A stretch of 64,000 nt of DNA from positions 1,988,001 to 2,052,000 of the forward strand of contig NZ_FXBJ01000002.1 of assembly GCF_900177385.1 (NCBI RefSeq), given 5' to 3'. The notes beneath the pieces were generated by a model. It ran no database searches. It was not told the DNA's origin and saw only the letters and a list, made by a program, of their open reading frames with translations. This DNA comes from Carnobacterium iners. Lineage in GTDB: Bacteria; Bacillota; Bacilli; Lactobacillales; Carnobacteriaceae. Numbering within the stretch: the stretch's first letter is position 1; each line of letters starts with the position of its first letter. Position numbers and translations under genes: made by a program. Shown here piece after piece: positions 19,516-29,529 of this stretch.

Positions 19516-19558
19516 ACCGACCTTAAGATTAGAATTAAACTCTAATTTTAAGGTCGGT
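19516..19558 (-). terminator. Terminator after recJ-apt
   Basis: Long stem (ACCGACCTTAA...TTAAGGTCGGT with an inner TTAGA/TCTAA pairing). On the minus strand it ends in six T, placing it after apt. It may also stop lexA transcripts. Confidence 0.85.
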
Positions 19559-19634
19559 ATCACTATAGATAAAAATTTTTTTGCTTTTTCCTGTCCTTAA
19601 CTAGACTAGTCAAAAATAAATTTACTCATTATCA

Positions 19635-20147
19635 TTAGTATTCCATTAACGCTAAAATATCGTAACCTTCGATTTTATTGCGGCCTTTTAGCTCACTTAA
19701 CTCAACCAAGAAAGCTGTTCCAACAACTTCTCCACCTAATTGTTCAATTAGTTTAATCGTTGCTGCAATCGTTCCACCTGTAGCTAACAAGTCGTCGCAA
19801 ACAAGTACCTTTTGACCAGGTTTAATAGCATCTTTATGAATTTGTAAAATGTCATTTCCATACTCTAAACCGTAGCTAACTTCTACCGTTTCACGCGGTA
19901 ATTTACCTTTTTTTCGAGCAGGAGCAAAACCTATTCCTAACTCGTAAGCTACTGGGCACCCCACAATAAATCCTCGTGCCTCAGGTCCTACAATCATATC
20001 TACACCTTTATCTTTTGCATATTTAACAATTTCATTTGTTGCAAATCGGTAAGCCTCACCGTCAGCCATCAAAGGAGATATATCGCGAAAAATAATTCCT
20101 TCTTCTGGAAAATCAGGTACATCAGCTATATAATTTTTTAAATCCAT
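19635..20147 (-). CDS. apt: Adenine phosphoribosyltransferase
   Basis: Salvages adenine to AMP with PRPP. The PRPP loop [13 protein letters not shown] spans residues 114-126, and the family segment GPEARGFI is at residues 54-61. The length of 170 residues is standard. ATG 20147 follows GGAGGA. It lies 22 bases after recJ, the classic Firmicute recJ-apt pair, and they share the downstream terminator. Confidence 0.97.
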   Translation of the reverse strand: MDLKNYIADVPDFPEEGIIFRDISPLMADGEAYRFATNEIVKYAKDKGVDMIVGPEARGFIVGCPVAYELGIGFAPARKKGKLPRETVEVSYGLEYGNDILQIHKDAIKPGQKVLVCDDLLATGGTIAATIKLIEQLGGEVVGTAFLVELSELKGRNKIEGYDILALMEY

Positions 20148-20169
20148 TCCATTTTCCTCCGTTTCAATT

Positions 20170-22506
20170 CTACAGTTCTTTATTTAATTGACTTTTAATC
20201 CAGCTTTCAAGCTCTGCAAAGCGACTGTAGATCAGGGCTTCTTCTGCGGCAAATTTCCCCAGTCGTTTTTGATAAACTTTTGTATCTATTAATCCTATTT
20301 TTTTTACATTTGGCACACTATTCATAATACCATCTTGTATTGTAACAAAATCTACTTCAAAAAACACGTTGATTATAAAAATTAATGTGTTTTCCTTTAA
20401 TTTTAAATGACTAGATAAATTTTTAATTTTATGTCTAACATCAATATTCTTATGCGTTGCAATATATTTAAAGACTTGTGAAAATTGCATTCGGCTTGGC
20501 ATACCCTCTAAATAGATGCTTTCTCGATTAAAGAAGCTCACGTAAATACTAGATGGCTTGCTATTATTTAGTAGCTCACTTAATAAATCTAAATGATTTG
20601 GACAATCAACTAAAACTAATTTACTTGATTTCATGGTCATCTGCTCAATATCTTTTGGGTTTGTTATCAAATAAGAATAAGCGTTTTTGGGCACATTTCC
20701 TTGGTATTCTTTGTAATTTTTCTCGTTAAAAAAGATATAGTCAGCCATTGGTAATTGCCAGATGCTTGTTGCTATTCTAGTGCTTCTTAGATCAAATAGT
20801 TGTGTGCCTTTGACTACCAAGTCCCCTAGCATCAACTGAGGCTTACGTAAACTATTCCACTCATTAATATTAAGTTTACCGATAACAGACACTTGGGCTT
20901 GTGCTCCTATATTTTCTGCCATCGTTCCCAAATGAAATCCTATTGCATCTAAGACTGAATCACCTTCGAGTAACTTCAACTTCAAATGAGTTTTTTCACT
21001 TCCAATTCTTTTAATTTCTTGAACTTGAACTTGTTCGAAAAGAAATGTTGGTTTTGGATTATCTGTACCAAATGGGGCCAGTTTTTGTAACTCTTCAATC
21101 GCCTTTACAGTCACCTCTTCAATATGCAACTTTTCATCAATAACAAAAGCTTCTTCTAGTTTGTTATTTCCTGCTTTTTGTTGTAAAAATGCATTTAACT
21201 CTGTTCTCATTGCCGTTATATTTTCAATTGGGAGAGTTAATCCAGCAGCCATTTGATGTCCACCAAATTTTGTTATCAAGTGCTCTGTATCTTCTAAAGC
21301 ATGGTATAAGTGATAGGCCAAAGTACTTCTACCAGAACCTTTTGCGTATCCCTTTTCTTGATCGATAGTAAGAATAATAGCTGGTTTTCCAGTTTTAGCT
21401 ACTATTTTACTCGCTACGATTCCTAATACGCCTTCATGCCATCCTTGTTTTGCTAAAACATAAATACCTTGATTAGAATCTTCTAGGTCAATCATTTCTA
21501 AAGCTTCAGTTGTTATTTCAGTTACAATTGCCTGTCTTTCGCTATTTTTTTTATTAACCATTTCCGCTAACTTTGAGGCCTCTTCGTCATCAAAAGTTGT
21601 TAATAATTCAACAGCTGGAGCTGCATCCCCTAATCGTCCGACAGCATTCAGTCTTGGTGCCAACGTAAAGCCTATTGTTTCTTCGTCTGCCTCATTTTGC
21701 TTAATACTAGCAACTTTACATAAAGCCATCAAACCGATTCTTTGAGATTCTCTTAAGATTACCAGACCCTGCTTTACTAGCGCACGATTCTCACCAGTTA
21801 AACTAACTAAATCGGCAACAGTTCCAATCGCTACTAAATCAAGCATTTCTAAAGGTATTTCACCTAACAGAGCAGTGGCTAATTTGAAGGCTATACCTAC
21901 ACCTGCTAAGTCTTTAAAAGGATAATGTCCTTCTGGGTGTTTAGGGTGAATGATAGCATAAGCATCAGGCAAAGTACTTTGTAGTTCATGATGATCGGTT
22001 ACAATCACATCAATTCCTAGTTCATTGGCTCTAGAAATTGCTTCATGTCCCGCTACACCATTATCACAGGTTAGAATTAAACCTGTTCCTTCTGAAATTA
22101 ATTTTTCAAAAACGGTTGTATTAGGTCCGTAACCATCAGTAAAACGATTAGGAATATAGTAGTTAACATCTCCCCCAATCATCTCAATTGCTTCTTTCAA
22201 AACAGCTGTACTCGTAATTCCATCCGCGTCATAATCACCGTAAACAGTAATTAACTCACTTTTTTCAATTGCTTCCATCACACGAGAAACAGCCTTATCC
22301 ATATCCTTCAAAAGATAGGGATCATGGATCCATGTATCATCTGGATTCATAAAATTTTGGACTTTTTCTACAGAGTTTAATCCTCTTTGTAAACAAAGTG
22401 ATACAAAGAGTGGTGTGTAACTAGTTTCAAGTTCTTTTTTTTCTTCTTTATCTATACTATCGAATGGTATCTTTTTTACTTTCCACTTATCTTCTGTCGT
22501 TAACAA
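20170..22506 (-). CDS. recJ: Single-stranded-DNA-specific exonuclease RecJ
   Basis: 5'-3' exonuclease of the DHH superfamily acting in recombination and repair. Metal-binding motifs are visible: D91-Y-D93-A-D95-G, the later CDNG at ~147-150, and the DHH triad at 171-173. The region near 400 ([12 protein letters not shown]) is the DHHA1-type motif. The 778 residues include the C-terminal extension typical of Firmicute RecJ. Start is TTG 22506 with GGGAGTG seven bases upstream. An intact run of eight A in frame (VKKIG) is a useful control for the poly(A) losses elsewhere. Confidence 0.96.
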   Translation of the reverse strand: MLTTEDKWKVKKIPFDSIDKEEKKELETSYTPLFVSLCLQRGLNSVEKVQNFMNPDDTWIHDPYLLKDMDKAVSRVMEAIEKSELITVYGDYDADGITSTAVLKEAIEMIGGDVNYYIPNRFTDGYGPNTTVFEKLISEGTGLILTCDNGVAGHEAISRANELGIDVIVTDHHELQSTLPDAYAIIHPKHPEGHYPFKDLAGVGIAFKLATALLGEIPLEMLDLVAIGTVADLVSLTGENRALVKQGLVILRESQRIGLMALCKVASIKQNEADEETIGFTLAPRLNAVGRLGDAAPAVELLTTFDDEEASKLAEMVNKKNSERQAIVTEITTEALEMIDLEDSNQGIYVLAKQGWHEGVLGIVASKIVAKTGKPAIILTIDQEKGYAKGSGRSTLAYHLYHALEDTEHLITKFGGHQMAAGLTLPIENITAMRTELNAFLQQKAGNNKLEEAFVIDEKLHIEEVTVKAIEELQKLAPFGTDNPKPTFLFEQVQVQEIKRIGSEKTHLKLKLLEGDSVLDAIGFHLGTMAENIGAQAQVSVIGKLNINEWNSLRKPQLMLGDLVVKGTQLFDLRSTRIATSIWQLPMADYIFFNEKNYKEYQGNVPKNAYSYLITNPKDIEQMTMKSSKLVLVDCPNHLDLLSELLNNSKPSSIYVSFFNRESIYLEGMPSRMQFSQVFKYIATHKNIDVRHKIKNLSSHLKLKENTLIFIINVFFEVDFVTIQDGIMNSVPNVKKIGLIDTKVYQKRLGKFAAEEALIYSRFAELESWIKSQLNKEL

Positions 22507-22565
22507 ATTGTTTCACTCCCAACTTCAATAGTATACCAAAAATCACTAAAAAAAGAATGGACAAC

Positions 22566-22602
22566 GAAAAAACTTTCCTATGAGAGTCAGGAAAGTTTTT
22601 TC
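22566..22602 (-). terminator. Terminator after degV
   Basis: Perfect 14-bp stem (22566-22579 with 22589-22602) with A and T runs, directly after the degV stop on the minus strand. Confidence 0.88.
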
Positions 22603-22613
22603 ATTATTTACCT

Positions 22614-23480
22614 TTAAGAGTCTGTAATAATAATTCCAATTCCAATTAGACCAGGACCGGTATGAACACCTAAAGCCGGACTAACCTCGCCTTCAAAAAT
22701 AGCTTCAGCTAACGGTAATTTTTCTTTAAGGACTGAACGAATCTCTTCTACTTGTGCTAGTGCTGTTTTTCCACCATACGCAATTGCTAAGTTATAGTTT
22801 TTAGCATTTCCAGCAAAATCGACAGCTAAATCAATTGCTTTTTGAACACTTTTTTTATTACCTCTTATTTTTGCAACCGTATCGTAAACGCCATCTTCAT
22901 TACAAGTGATGATAGGTTTTAAATTAAGCATATTTCCTAAAATAGAAGCTACTAGACCAATACGTCCACCTTTTTGTAAATACTCAAGAGTTGGAACGTG
23001 GAAAAATATTTTTGATCTCGATACATCTTCTTCTAATTTTGTTTTAATCGTATTCCAGTCTAAGCCAGCCTCTACATATTTATAAGCCTGAACAGCAATT
23101 AGACCACTACCTATACCAATATTTTTTGAGTCTATTGTCAAAATATCCATATCAGAAAAGTTTTCAGATATGACTCTGACCATATTATTTGTTCCACTCA
23201 ATCCACTCGAGATAGTAACACAGATTACTTTTTTAAATCCCTCATCTTGCATCTTTTTAAAAATTTCTGAAATTACTTCTCCACTAGGAAGCGATGTCGT
23301 AGGAATTTCATCTTGTAGGCGATCATAAACATCTTGAGCAGTAATGTTTACATTATCGATAAATTCTTCATCTTTATAAATAATTTTAAGTGGAATTACA
23401 TTCATATTCCCTTGTTCAACATATTCTTTAGGGACGTTAGATCCTGAGTCAACTAGGTATGCAACTTTTTCTTTATTCAT
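22614..23480 (-). CDS. DegV family fatty-acid-binding protein
   Basis: Two-domain fatty-acid-binding protein; family members feed exogenous fatty acids to the FakA kinase. The product starts MNKEKVAYLVDSGSNVPKEY, with the conserved TSLPSGEV block near residue 70, SSGLSGT near 95 and a C-terminal HTGPGLIGIG. ATG 23480 is chosen because GGGGG lies eight bases upstream; an in-frame GTG at 23495 is part of that site. It lies 19 bases after a DUF1836 gene, so they are co-transcribed. Which paralogue (FakB type) is not decided. Confidence 0.92.
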   Translation of the reverse strand: MNKEKVAYLVDSGSNVPKEYVEQGNMNVIPLKIIYKDEEFIDNVNITAQDVYDRLQDEIPTTSLPSGEVISEIFKKMQDEGFKKVICVTISSGLSGTNNMVRVISENFSDMDILTIDSKNIGIGSGLIAVQAYKYVEAGLDWNTIKTKLEEDVSRSKIFFHVPTLEYLQKGGRIGLVASILGNMLNLKPIITCNEDGVYDTVAKIRGNKKSVQKAIDLAVDFAGNAKNYNLAIAYGGKTALAQVEEIRSVLKEKLPLAEAIFEGEVSPALGVHTGPGLIGIGIIITDS

Positions 23481-23499
23481 TTTTATTTCCCCCACTATT

Positions 23500-24084
23500 C
23501 TATTTTTTTTTGTTTTTTTCTACTTGAGATTTATCCGTTTTATTTTTTTTGACTAAGGCTAAAACTTTTTGAGTTGTAATTTTTGATGCTACTGCTATAC
23601 ACGAAGTACGAACAACTAAAATTTCTATTTCAGTATTATTAGGTAATAAAGGCAGAGGTTGGTTTTTATCGATTTCTATATGTGAAGCAATGGCACTCAA
23701 AGCATCTTCTTGTTCGGTACAAAACAAATCATAAGCCTCTCTAATACCACTTACTGAAGCCTGATAAAGAATGCCTTCTTTTACTTCAGATATGGTTAAA
23801 ACTTGCTTTAATACAGATATAGCAATAAGGTAAGCTAGGTGTTTCTTATTGTACCTTTTTTTTACTGGAGCGGGTATTAAATCTAGCTTGACATAATTAT
23901 TTACCATAGAAGCTGTGATAATTTTACTTTGCTTATCTTCTTTAAGTACGTAAAGATAGTTGTCTATTAAGTTTAATACTTGATCCATATACAAATCAAA
24001 ATCTGGTAGCTCTTCCCAACGTGGAAAATGAAATTCTGCTATTTCTTTTGTCCAATCAAAGAGTTCTCTTTCTAAATCATTCAA
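23500..24084 (-). CDS. DUF1836 domain protein
   Basis: Cytosolic 194-residue protein with an N-terminal HTH-like region (ITASMVNNYVKLDLIPAPVKKRYNKKHLAYLI) typical of DUF1836, a MerR-like fold. It has a variable, lysine-rich tail. It is directly upstream of the degV-family gene, an arrangement seen across Lactobacillales. A regulatory role is plausible but not demonstrated. An in-frame eight-A tract (LVKKNKT) is intact here. Confidence 0.85.
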   Translation of the reverse strand: MNDLERELFDWTKEIAEFHFPRWEELPDFDLYMDQVLNLIDNYLYVLKEDKQSKIITASMVNNYVKLDLIPAPVKKRYNKKHLAYLIAISVLKQVLTISEVKEGILYQASVSGIREAYDLFCTEQEDALSAIASHIEIDKNQPLPLLPNNTEIEILVVRTSCIAVASKITTQKVLALVKKNKTDKSQVEKNKKK

Positions 24085-24359
24085 TTCCTCACCTATTTTC
24101 TTTAACTAAATTTCAACTAATATTAAAAATATCTTACCATATATATCGTAACTAGACAAACTAGTTTTAACAACTAGGTAAGTAAAAACTCTAATCTCAT
24201 AGTTAATTTTTCTGTCTAAATTCTTCCTACATAAATCATAAAACTATTTAATCTCAAAAACAAGCTAGGTTTCTTCCTAAAAAAGAGGCTACGCGAATCA
24301 CTATTCACGGCGCCTCAAAATATATAATTGACTATTTCACCCTAAAAAGTAAGTTAAAC

Positions 24360-24779
24360 TTATCTTTCATTTAAGATAGAATCCATATTCTTACTCTGGG
24401 TCATTCGATCTATTAATTCTTTTTCTAAACTGTTAATCTTATTTGTCTTATTTGTTAGTTCTTCATCTTTTTGGCTAAGTTCTTGTTCATATTCAACTCT
24501 TTGTTGTTCTAGTTCTGTTTGTTTTATTTCATTTGCTTTTGATAATTCAGTTTCATAGTTTTTTATCTGTTTTTTTGTCTTAAAAGCTGTACTTGTGGCA
24601 ATCAAAACCGTAACAAGCGCTCCAATAAAAAGGGAACCTAAAATAATCATAATTAATGGCCACGAAACCAATGTAAATCCAAAATTAACCGGTACAACAT
24701 CTACATTCATCACTGCAAATAATGAAATTAACAAAATAAGAATAATCGCTAGAATAGTAGCCCACTGCTTCTTCATCAT
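24360..24779 (-). CDS. LapA domain (DUF1049) membrane protein
   Basis: The 139-residue protein has two N-terminal membrane helices (residues ~6-24 and ~37-60, around the conserved NVDVVPVNFGF loop). A long C-terminal coiled coil rich in E, K and Q (residues 68-130) follows. This matches LapA/YrvD-type proteins of unknown precise role in envelope assembly. AGAGGG precedes the paired ATG codons. It is monocistronic. Confidence 0.85.
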   Translation of the reverse strand: MMKKQWATILAIILILLISLFAVMNVDVVPVNFGFTLVSWPLIMIILGSLFIGALVTVLIATSTAFKTKKQIKNYETELSKANEIKQTELEQQRVEYEQELSQKDEELTNKTNKINSLEKELIDRMTQSKNMDSILNER

Positions 24780-24864
24780 TTAACCCTCTTTCTTTTTAAG
24801 AAATTTAAAAAACTGATCGTTATTATTTTAGCATAATAACGTATTGGTCCCTAATAATACACTT

Positions 24865-25668
24865 TTACTTATTATCAAATAGCTTCAAGGCAAGATAGTC
24901 ACTAGTTTTTGGAAATAGCATATAAAATTTACTTGCAATCTCAAGTGCATAAGGCAAATTTAATTCTCTTTTTTGTGTTCCGACAAGTCCTATAATTCGG
25001 TCAGCAACTGATTCTGTCTTTAAGACCAATTTACCGACTTTTTCTAAATAATTCCCACTCTTATCAGCAATATCAAAAAAGTTGGTATCAATTGGTCCAG
25101 GATTTACTGTGGTTACAATTATATTTAATGGTTTTAATTCTAAACGCAAGGCATTGGAGTAACCTATTACAGCAAATTTTGTTGCAGAGTAAATACTTGA
25201 TTTAGGTGTGGCCATTTTGCCCGCTTGTGAAGCAATATTAATAATATGGCCATTTTCTTTCTCAGCCATCTGGATAGCAACTAATTGTGTCACATACATT
25301 AAGCCTAAAACATTTACTCTAAACATATTTTCTGCAACTGACATATCGACTGTTAGGGCTTCTTCGAAATAACCAAAACCTGCATTATTGATTAAAACAT
25401 CGATATTTCCGACTTCTTGATAAACTTGTTCGATTACCTTTTGAATTTCATCTGGATTTGAAACATCTAAACGGTAAGCATAGGCCGGCTTGTTTGATAG
25501 CATGGAACATTTTTTTCTAACCATTTCTAAAAGATCTAATCTACGAGCTGTTACAACAACTGTCGCTCCTTTTCTTGCAGCTTGGTAAGCAACTTCTTCT
25601 CCTAAACCAGCAGAACCTCCAGTAATAAAGACTATTTTATCTGTTAGTTGATTGGTATTTTTTGTCAT
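24865..25668 (-). CDS. Short-chain dehydrogenase/reductase (YqjQ-like)
   Basis: NAD(P)-dependent oxidoreductase with the SDR cofactor motif as TGGSAGLGEE (residues 16-25), NNAGFGYFEEAL, a catalytic Ser before YSATKFA (YxxxK), and PGPIDT after the active site. The 267-residue length and C-terminal extension fit the YqjQ/DltE-like group. It lies 23 bases after rnz; an rnz-SDR pair is common in Firmicutes. Substrate unknown. Confidence 0.9.
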   Translation of the reverse strand: MTKNTNQLTDKIVFITGGSAGLGEEVAYQAARKGATVVVTARRLDLLEMVRKKCSMLSNKPAYAYRLDVSNPDEIQKVIEQVYQEVGNIDVLINNAGFGYFEEALTVDMSVAENMFRVNVLGLMYVTQLVAIQMAEKENGHIINIASQAGKMATPKSSIYSATKFAVIGYSNALRLELKPLNIIVTTVNPGPIDTNFFDIADKSGNYLEKVGKLVLKTESVADRIIGLVGTQKRELNLPYALEIASKFYMLFPKTSDYLALKLFDNK

Positions 25669-25691
25669 TTTTTATTGCCCCTTTTTATAAA

Positions 25692-26621
25692 TTATTTAAT
25701 TAATGGTATATCGAATTCTTCAAAATCTCTTGCAATTGAAGTTCGTTTAAAATACTGTTGGGCTTCTTTTTCAAGCGCTACGACATCTTTACCTAGATAA
25801 CGTGCACTAATATGAGTTAAAAAAAGTGTTTTAACGTTAGCAGCTTTGGCAACAAGAGCTGCATCAATGGTAGTCGAATGATTGTAATCTCGTGCCATTT
25901 TTTGATCACAACCTTCAAATGTGCTTTCGTGGATAAGAACATCAGCATCTTTTGCTAGAAGTACACTATTATGTGTTTTTTTTGTATCTCCTAGTATCGT
26001 AACGATTCGGCCTTTTTGTGTTTCACCAATAAAATCAAGACCATTAAAGTTACGCCCATCTGGTAATGTAATCGTTTCGCCGTTTTTTAATTTTCCATAT
26101 AATGGACCGAATGGTATACTTAATTCTCTAAGTTTTTCTACTTGTAAGCTACCTTGATGATCCGACTCTTCAATGCGGTAACCAAAAGACTCTATCCCAT
26201 GCTCTAGAGGCAAGCAACTGACTTTAAATTGGGGATCTTCGAAAATCAGACCACCTTCTTCAATTTCATGGAATTTTAGTTGAAACTTTAAATGTGTTCC
26301 TGACACTCTGAGGCTAGTCAAAATAAAACTTTTAATCCCTTTAGGTCCATAGATTGTCATAGGACCTTCACCACCTTGAAATGAACGGCTACTGATCAAA
26401 CCTGGCAATCCAAATATATGGTCCCCATGTAAATGAGTAATAAATATTTTATCAATCTTTCTTGGTTTTAAAGTTGTATACAAAATTTGCTGTTGTGTCG
26501 CTTCGCCACAATCAAATAGCCAGACACTATTTCGTTCTGCTAATAGTTTTAAAGCAATACTAGTAACGTTGCGACTTTTAGCCGGAACACCCGCACCGGT
26601 TCCTAAAAATAATATTTCCAT
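25692..26621 (-). CDS. rnz: Ribonuclease Z
   Basis: Endonuclease trimming 3' trailers of tRNA precursors that lack an encoded CCA. This fits the tRNA-Arg in this window, which has no CCA. The metallo-beta-lactamase motif HLHGDH is at residues 63-68, with [14 protein letters not shown] at the N-terminus, [12 protein letters not shown] and HISARY as further metal and fold motifs. The length of 309 residues is normal. Confidence 0.96.
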   Translation of the reverse strand: MEILFLGTGAGVPAKSRNVTSIALKLLAERNSVWLFDCGEATQQQILYTTLKPRKIDKIFITHLHGDHIFGLPGLISSRSFQGGEGPMTIYGPKGIKSFILTSLRVSGTHLKFQLKFHEIEEGGLIFEDPQFKVSCLPLEHGIESFGYRIEESDHQGSLQVEKLRELSIPFGPLYGKLKNGETITLPDGRNFNGLDFIGETQKGRIVTILGDTKKTHNSVLLAKDADVLIHESTFEGCDQKMARDYNHSTTIDAALVAKAANVKTLFLTHISARYLGKDVVALEKEAQQYFKRTSIARDFEEFDIPLIK

Positions 26622-26730
26622 TTCTACACAATCCTAACCATTTAGTATTTATAAGACTTTTACTTACGTATCTTCTCTATTCTATTTTAACAAACTTATT
26701 ATTATTTAGCGATATTTAAAAGAGCTAAAA

Positions 26731-26769
26731 AAAAAGTAATCCAATTAACGAGCAATTGGATTACTTTTT
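26731..26769 (-). terminator. Terminator after obgE
   Basis: Perfect 16-bp stem (26731-26746 with 26754-26769) flanked by A and T runs, just after the obgE stop. Confidence 0.9.
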
Positions 26770-26780
26770 TAGATTTTCCT

Positions 26781-28094
26781 TTATTCAACAAATTCAAATT
26801 CATATTTCATAATACGAACGATATTGCCATCAACAGCTCCGCGTTCACGTAAGTCTTCATCAATTCCCATCGCTCTCAATTGACGAGCAAAACGACGGAC
26901 TGATTCTTCGTGTTCGAAGTTAGTCATCTTGAATAATTTTTCTAATTTATCTCCTGAAAGTACCCATGAAGCATCTGCATCCCGGTTAATTTCATAACCT
27001 TTTTCTTCAGGCGTATGTTTATATAGCACTGTTTCTTCTTCTTGATCTAAGACTTCTAGCAAGAATTCAGAAGTTACATCTAATATATCTACAGTCGCAT
27101 TAAGTAGGTTAGAAATACCTTTATGCGTAATAGCAGAAATTGGGAATACGGGAATATCATCTTCGTATTCGTCTTCTTTTAATAGTCGTAATTGTTCTTT
27201 AAACTCTGCTAATTTTTCTTCTGCACCTGGTACATCCATTTTATTGGCTACAATAATTTGAGGGCGTTCCATTAGCCGTAAATCATAACTTTCTAATTCA
27301 TTATTAATCGTCACGTAATCATCATAAGGCTCTCTACCTTCGCTACCACTCATATCAATAACATGTAAAATAACACGAGTACGTTCGATATGACGTAAAA
27401 ATTGAATACCTAATCCAATCCCTTGTGAAGCTCCTTCAATTAATCCAGGTAAGTCAGCCATAACAAAACTTTTCCCGTTTTCCATTTTAATCATTCCTAA
27501 ATTAGGAACCAAAGTTGTAAAATGGTAGGCACCAATTTTCGGACGTGCCGAAGAAACTATTGATAGTAAAGTCGATTTCCCAACTGAAGGAAATCCTACT
27601 AAACCTACGTCTGCAAGAACTTTTAATTCAAGTTCTAAATTACGTTCTTCGCCAGGTTCGCCATTTTCTGCAACTTCTGGTGCAGGGTTTCTTGGTGTAG
27701 CAAAACGTTTGTTTCCTCTACCACCACGGCCACCTTTTGCAACAACCAATTGTTGTCCTTCATGAATTAAATCACCCATGACGATACCCGTATCAATATC
27801 ACGCACAATGGTTCCTGGTGGGACTTTAATTAAACTATCCCCAGCACCTCTACCGTGCATGCTTTTACTCATTCCGTTTTCTCCATCTTCAGCTTTATAA
27901 TGGCGATTAAAACGAAAATCCATTAATGTGCGTAATCCTTCGTCAACGATAAAAATCAAACTACCGCCGTGTCCACCATCACCACCTGCAGGACCACCAT
28001 CAGGAACATATTTTTCGCGTCTGAACGCTACCATTCCGTTACCGCCATTTCCGGCTTTCACACTAATTGTTACTTGATCTAAAAACATTGACAT
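26781..28094 (-). CDS. obgE: GTPase ObgE/CgtA
   Basis: Ribosome-associated GTPase involved in 50S assembly and stress responses. The glycine-rich Obg domain ([21 protein letters not shown]) comes first, then the G domain (G1 GFPSVGKST near residue 165, [10 protein letters not shown]3, NKMD G4), then a C-terminal OCT domain as in Gram-positives. ATG 28094 (MSMFLDQV) has GAGGAGG nine bases upstream; six further upstream codons are in frame but overlap that site. Confidence 0.97.
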   Translation of the reverse strand: MSMFLDQVTISVKAGNGGNGMVAFRREKYVPDGGPAGGDGGHGGSLIFIVDEGLRTLMDFRFNRHYKAEDGENGMSKSMHGRGAGDSLIKVPPGTIVRDIDTGIVMGDLIHEGQQLVVAKGGRGGRGNKRFATPRNPAPEVAENGEPGEERNLELELKVLADVGLVGFPSVGKSTLLSIVSSARPKIGAYHFTTLVPNLGMIKMENGKSFVMADLPGLIEGASQGIGLGIQFLRHIERTRVILHVIDMSGSEGREPYDDYVTINNELESYDLRLMERPQIIVANKMDVPGAEEKLAEFKEQLRLLKEDEYEDDIPVFPISAITHKGISNLLNATVDILDVTSEFLLEVLDQEEETVLYKHTPEEKGYEINRDADASWVLSGDKLEKLFKMTNFEHEESVRRFARQLRAMGIDEDLRERGAVDGNIVRIMKYEFEFVE

Positions 28095-28227
28095 TTTTAA
28101 TTTCCTCCTCATTTTTTTTGAGTTTATGAGAGATTTCTTTGATTTTATCTTTTGGGTTACTCTTTAGATGTACCGATAATCCTTGTTGTTACATTTGTTC
28201 CAAGATGTAATCAAGTTTGTTCTTCAT
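28095..28227 (-). pseudogene. Possible remnant of a short ORF upstream of obgE
   Basis: From an ATG at 28227 the minus strand reads MKNKLDYILEQM, a TAA, then [18 protein letters not shown] and [14 protein letters not shown]. It stays open into the obgE start. The single stop is one change from CAA, and the composition (alternating K/E helical) looks coding. No family recognised. It could be chance. Confidence 0.3.
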
Positions 28228-28325
28228 CACGTATCCTCTAAAAAAATGAAGTATTGTGAGTATACCCCATTTTAATCCACTTTCTATTGTACGTGTATTT
28301 TACCTTTTTGTCTATTTAAACCTAA

Positions 28326-28368
28326 AAATATTGCTGATAATAATTCTAGAAATATAGCTGATAATAAT
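28326..28368. repeat. Two-copy 24-bp-period direct repeat
   Basis: AAATATTGCTGATAATAAT (28326-28344) and AAATATAGCTGATAATAAT (28350-28368) differ at one base. They lie in the ~450-base AT-rich gap between obgE and the cyclophilin gene. No gene is seen in this gap apart from the possible remnant beside obgE. Confidence 0.6.
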
Positions 28369-28547
28369 CTAATTTTTTTAAGTATCATGTACGTATAAGA
28401 TAAAAAAGGTTTTCAAAAGTATCATACAACTCTTTCTTTCATTATAAATTTGGTCTTTTACATATAAAAAAATAATTTCATTTTAATTGTATGATTATTT
28501 AAGTATCTATCGTATAATAATGGAGAGAAAATTAAAGGATGTGTAAC

Positions 28548-29261
28548 GTGAAATTTAATAAATTGATAATTGGAGGTTTATTACTTATAGTAGCAGTCGC
28601 AATGATTATTTACGGCTTTTTTTATATTATTCCTGATAAACAAAATGTTGACAGTCAAAAAGAAAGTGACGTTATTGAAGCTGATTATTTCCCTCAGCTA
28701 TTAAATAGTGTAGGAGAAAACGAAATAGGAGCTGAAATCGTTACTTCTATGGGAACTATTTCAATCAAATTATTTCCAGAATTTGCCCCTAAAGCTGTAG
28801 AGAATTTTGTAGGCCTAAGCGAAAAAAGCTACTACGATAAAACTATTTTCCATCGTGTTATTCAAGATTTCATGATCCAAGGTGGCGATCCTGAAGGAAC
28901 TGGTTTGGGTGGTGAAAGTCTATGGGGCGAGCCATTCGAAGTAGAAACTTCAGATCATCTTTACCATACTAGAGGGGCTTTATCGATGGCTAAGACAAAT
29001 GCACCAATATCAATCGGAAGCCAATTCTTTATTGTTCAAAACCAGCAAGATATGTCCCATTCTGTTTCTGAAACAACTCCAAATGAAATTGTAAAAACTT
29101 ATAAAAACGGTGGATATCCATCTCTTGACGGCTCCTATACCGTTTTTGGTCAAGTAATTGAAGGAATGGATGTTGTTGACAGTATTGCATCTTCGGAAAC
29201 AACTAATAATGATTTACCACTAACTCCGGTCACAATTGAATCTATTACTATACGTGAATAA
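28548..29261 (+). CDS. Membrane-anchored cyclophilin-type peptidyl-prolyl isomerase
   Basis: Prolyl isomerase acting outside the cell. An N-terminal helix (IIGGLLLIVAVAMIIYGFF) anchors it and there is no lipobox Cys. The cyclophilin core shows FHRVIQDFMIQGGDPEGTG (catalytic Arg, Phe, Gln), GALSMAKTN and SQFFIV. GTG 28548 is preferred because AAAGGA lies eight bases upstream; an ATG at 28539 abuts that site. A -10 TATAAT lies at 28513-28518. A strong terminator follows. Confidence 0.9.
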   Translation: MKFNKLIIGGLLLIVAVAMIIYGFFYIIPDKQNVDSQKESDVIEADYFPQLLNSVGENEIGAEIVTSMGTISIKLFPEFAPKAVENFVGLSEKSYYDKTIFHRVIQDFMIQGGDPEGTGLGGESLWGEPFEVETSDHLYHTRGALSMAKTNAPISIGSQFFIVQNQQDMSHSVSETTPNEIVKTYKNGGYPSLDGSYTVFGQVIEGMDVVDSIASSETTNNDLPLTPVTIESITIRE

Positions 29262-29293
29262 AACGAAGACAAGGTTGCGCCTTGTCTTCGTTT
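29261..29293 (+). terminator. Terminator after the cyclophilin gene
   Basis: Perfect 14-bp stem AAACGAAGACAAGG / CCTTGTCTTCGTTT with a T7 tail, starting at the last base of the stop codon. Confidence 0.93.
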
Positions 29294-29529
29294 TTTTATA
29301 TAACTTAAAATAAAATCAATGACAACCTGAATAATTCATACCTTTAATTTTTTGTTGTTTTTAATCAATTAACACACTTTTTTCAAATTTTTTTCAAATT
29401 AACGTTTAATAGTTTTACTTTTTGGTACTTAATTCATTTATTTATTGGTTTCTCATTAAGAAATTACGAATTTTGGGCATAGTTGGTCCTTGGTTTTGAT
29501 TGGTTTTTTTAAAAAAAATTAAGGAGTTT

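Noticed and set aside
28240-28540. AT-rich repeats considered as a CRISPR or origin
   Set aside because: Only two repeat copies, no spacer pattern, no DnaA box cluster seen.
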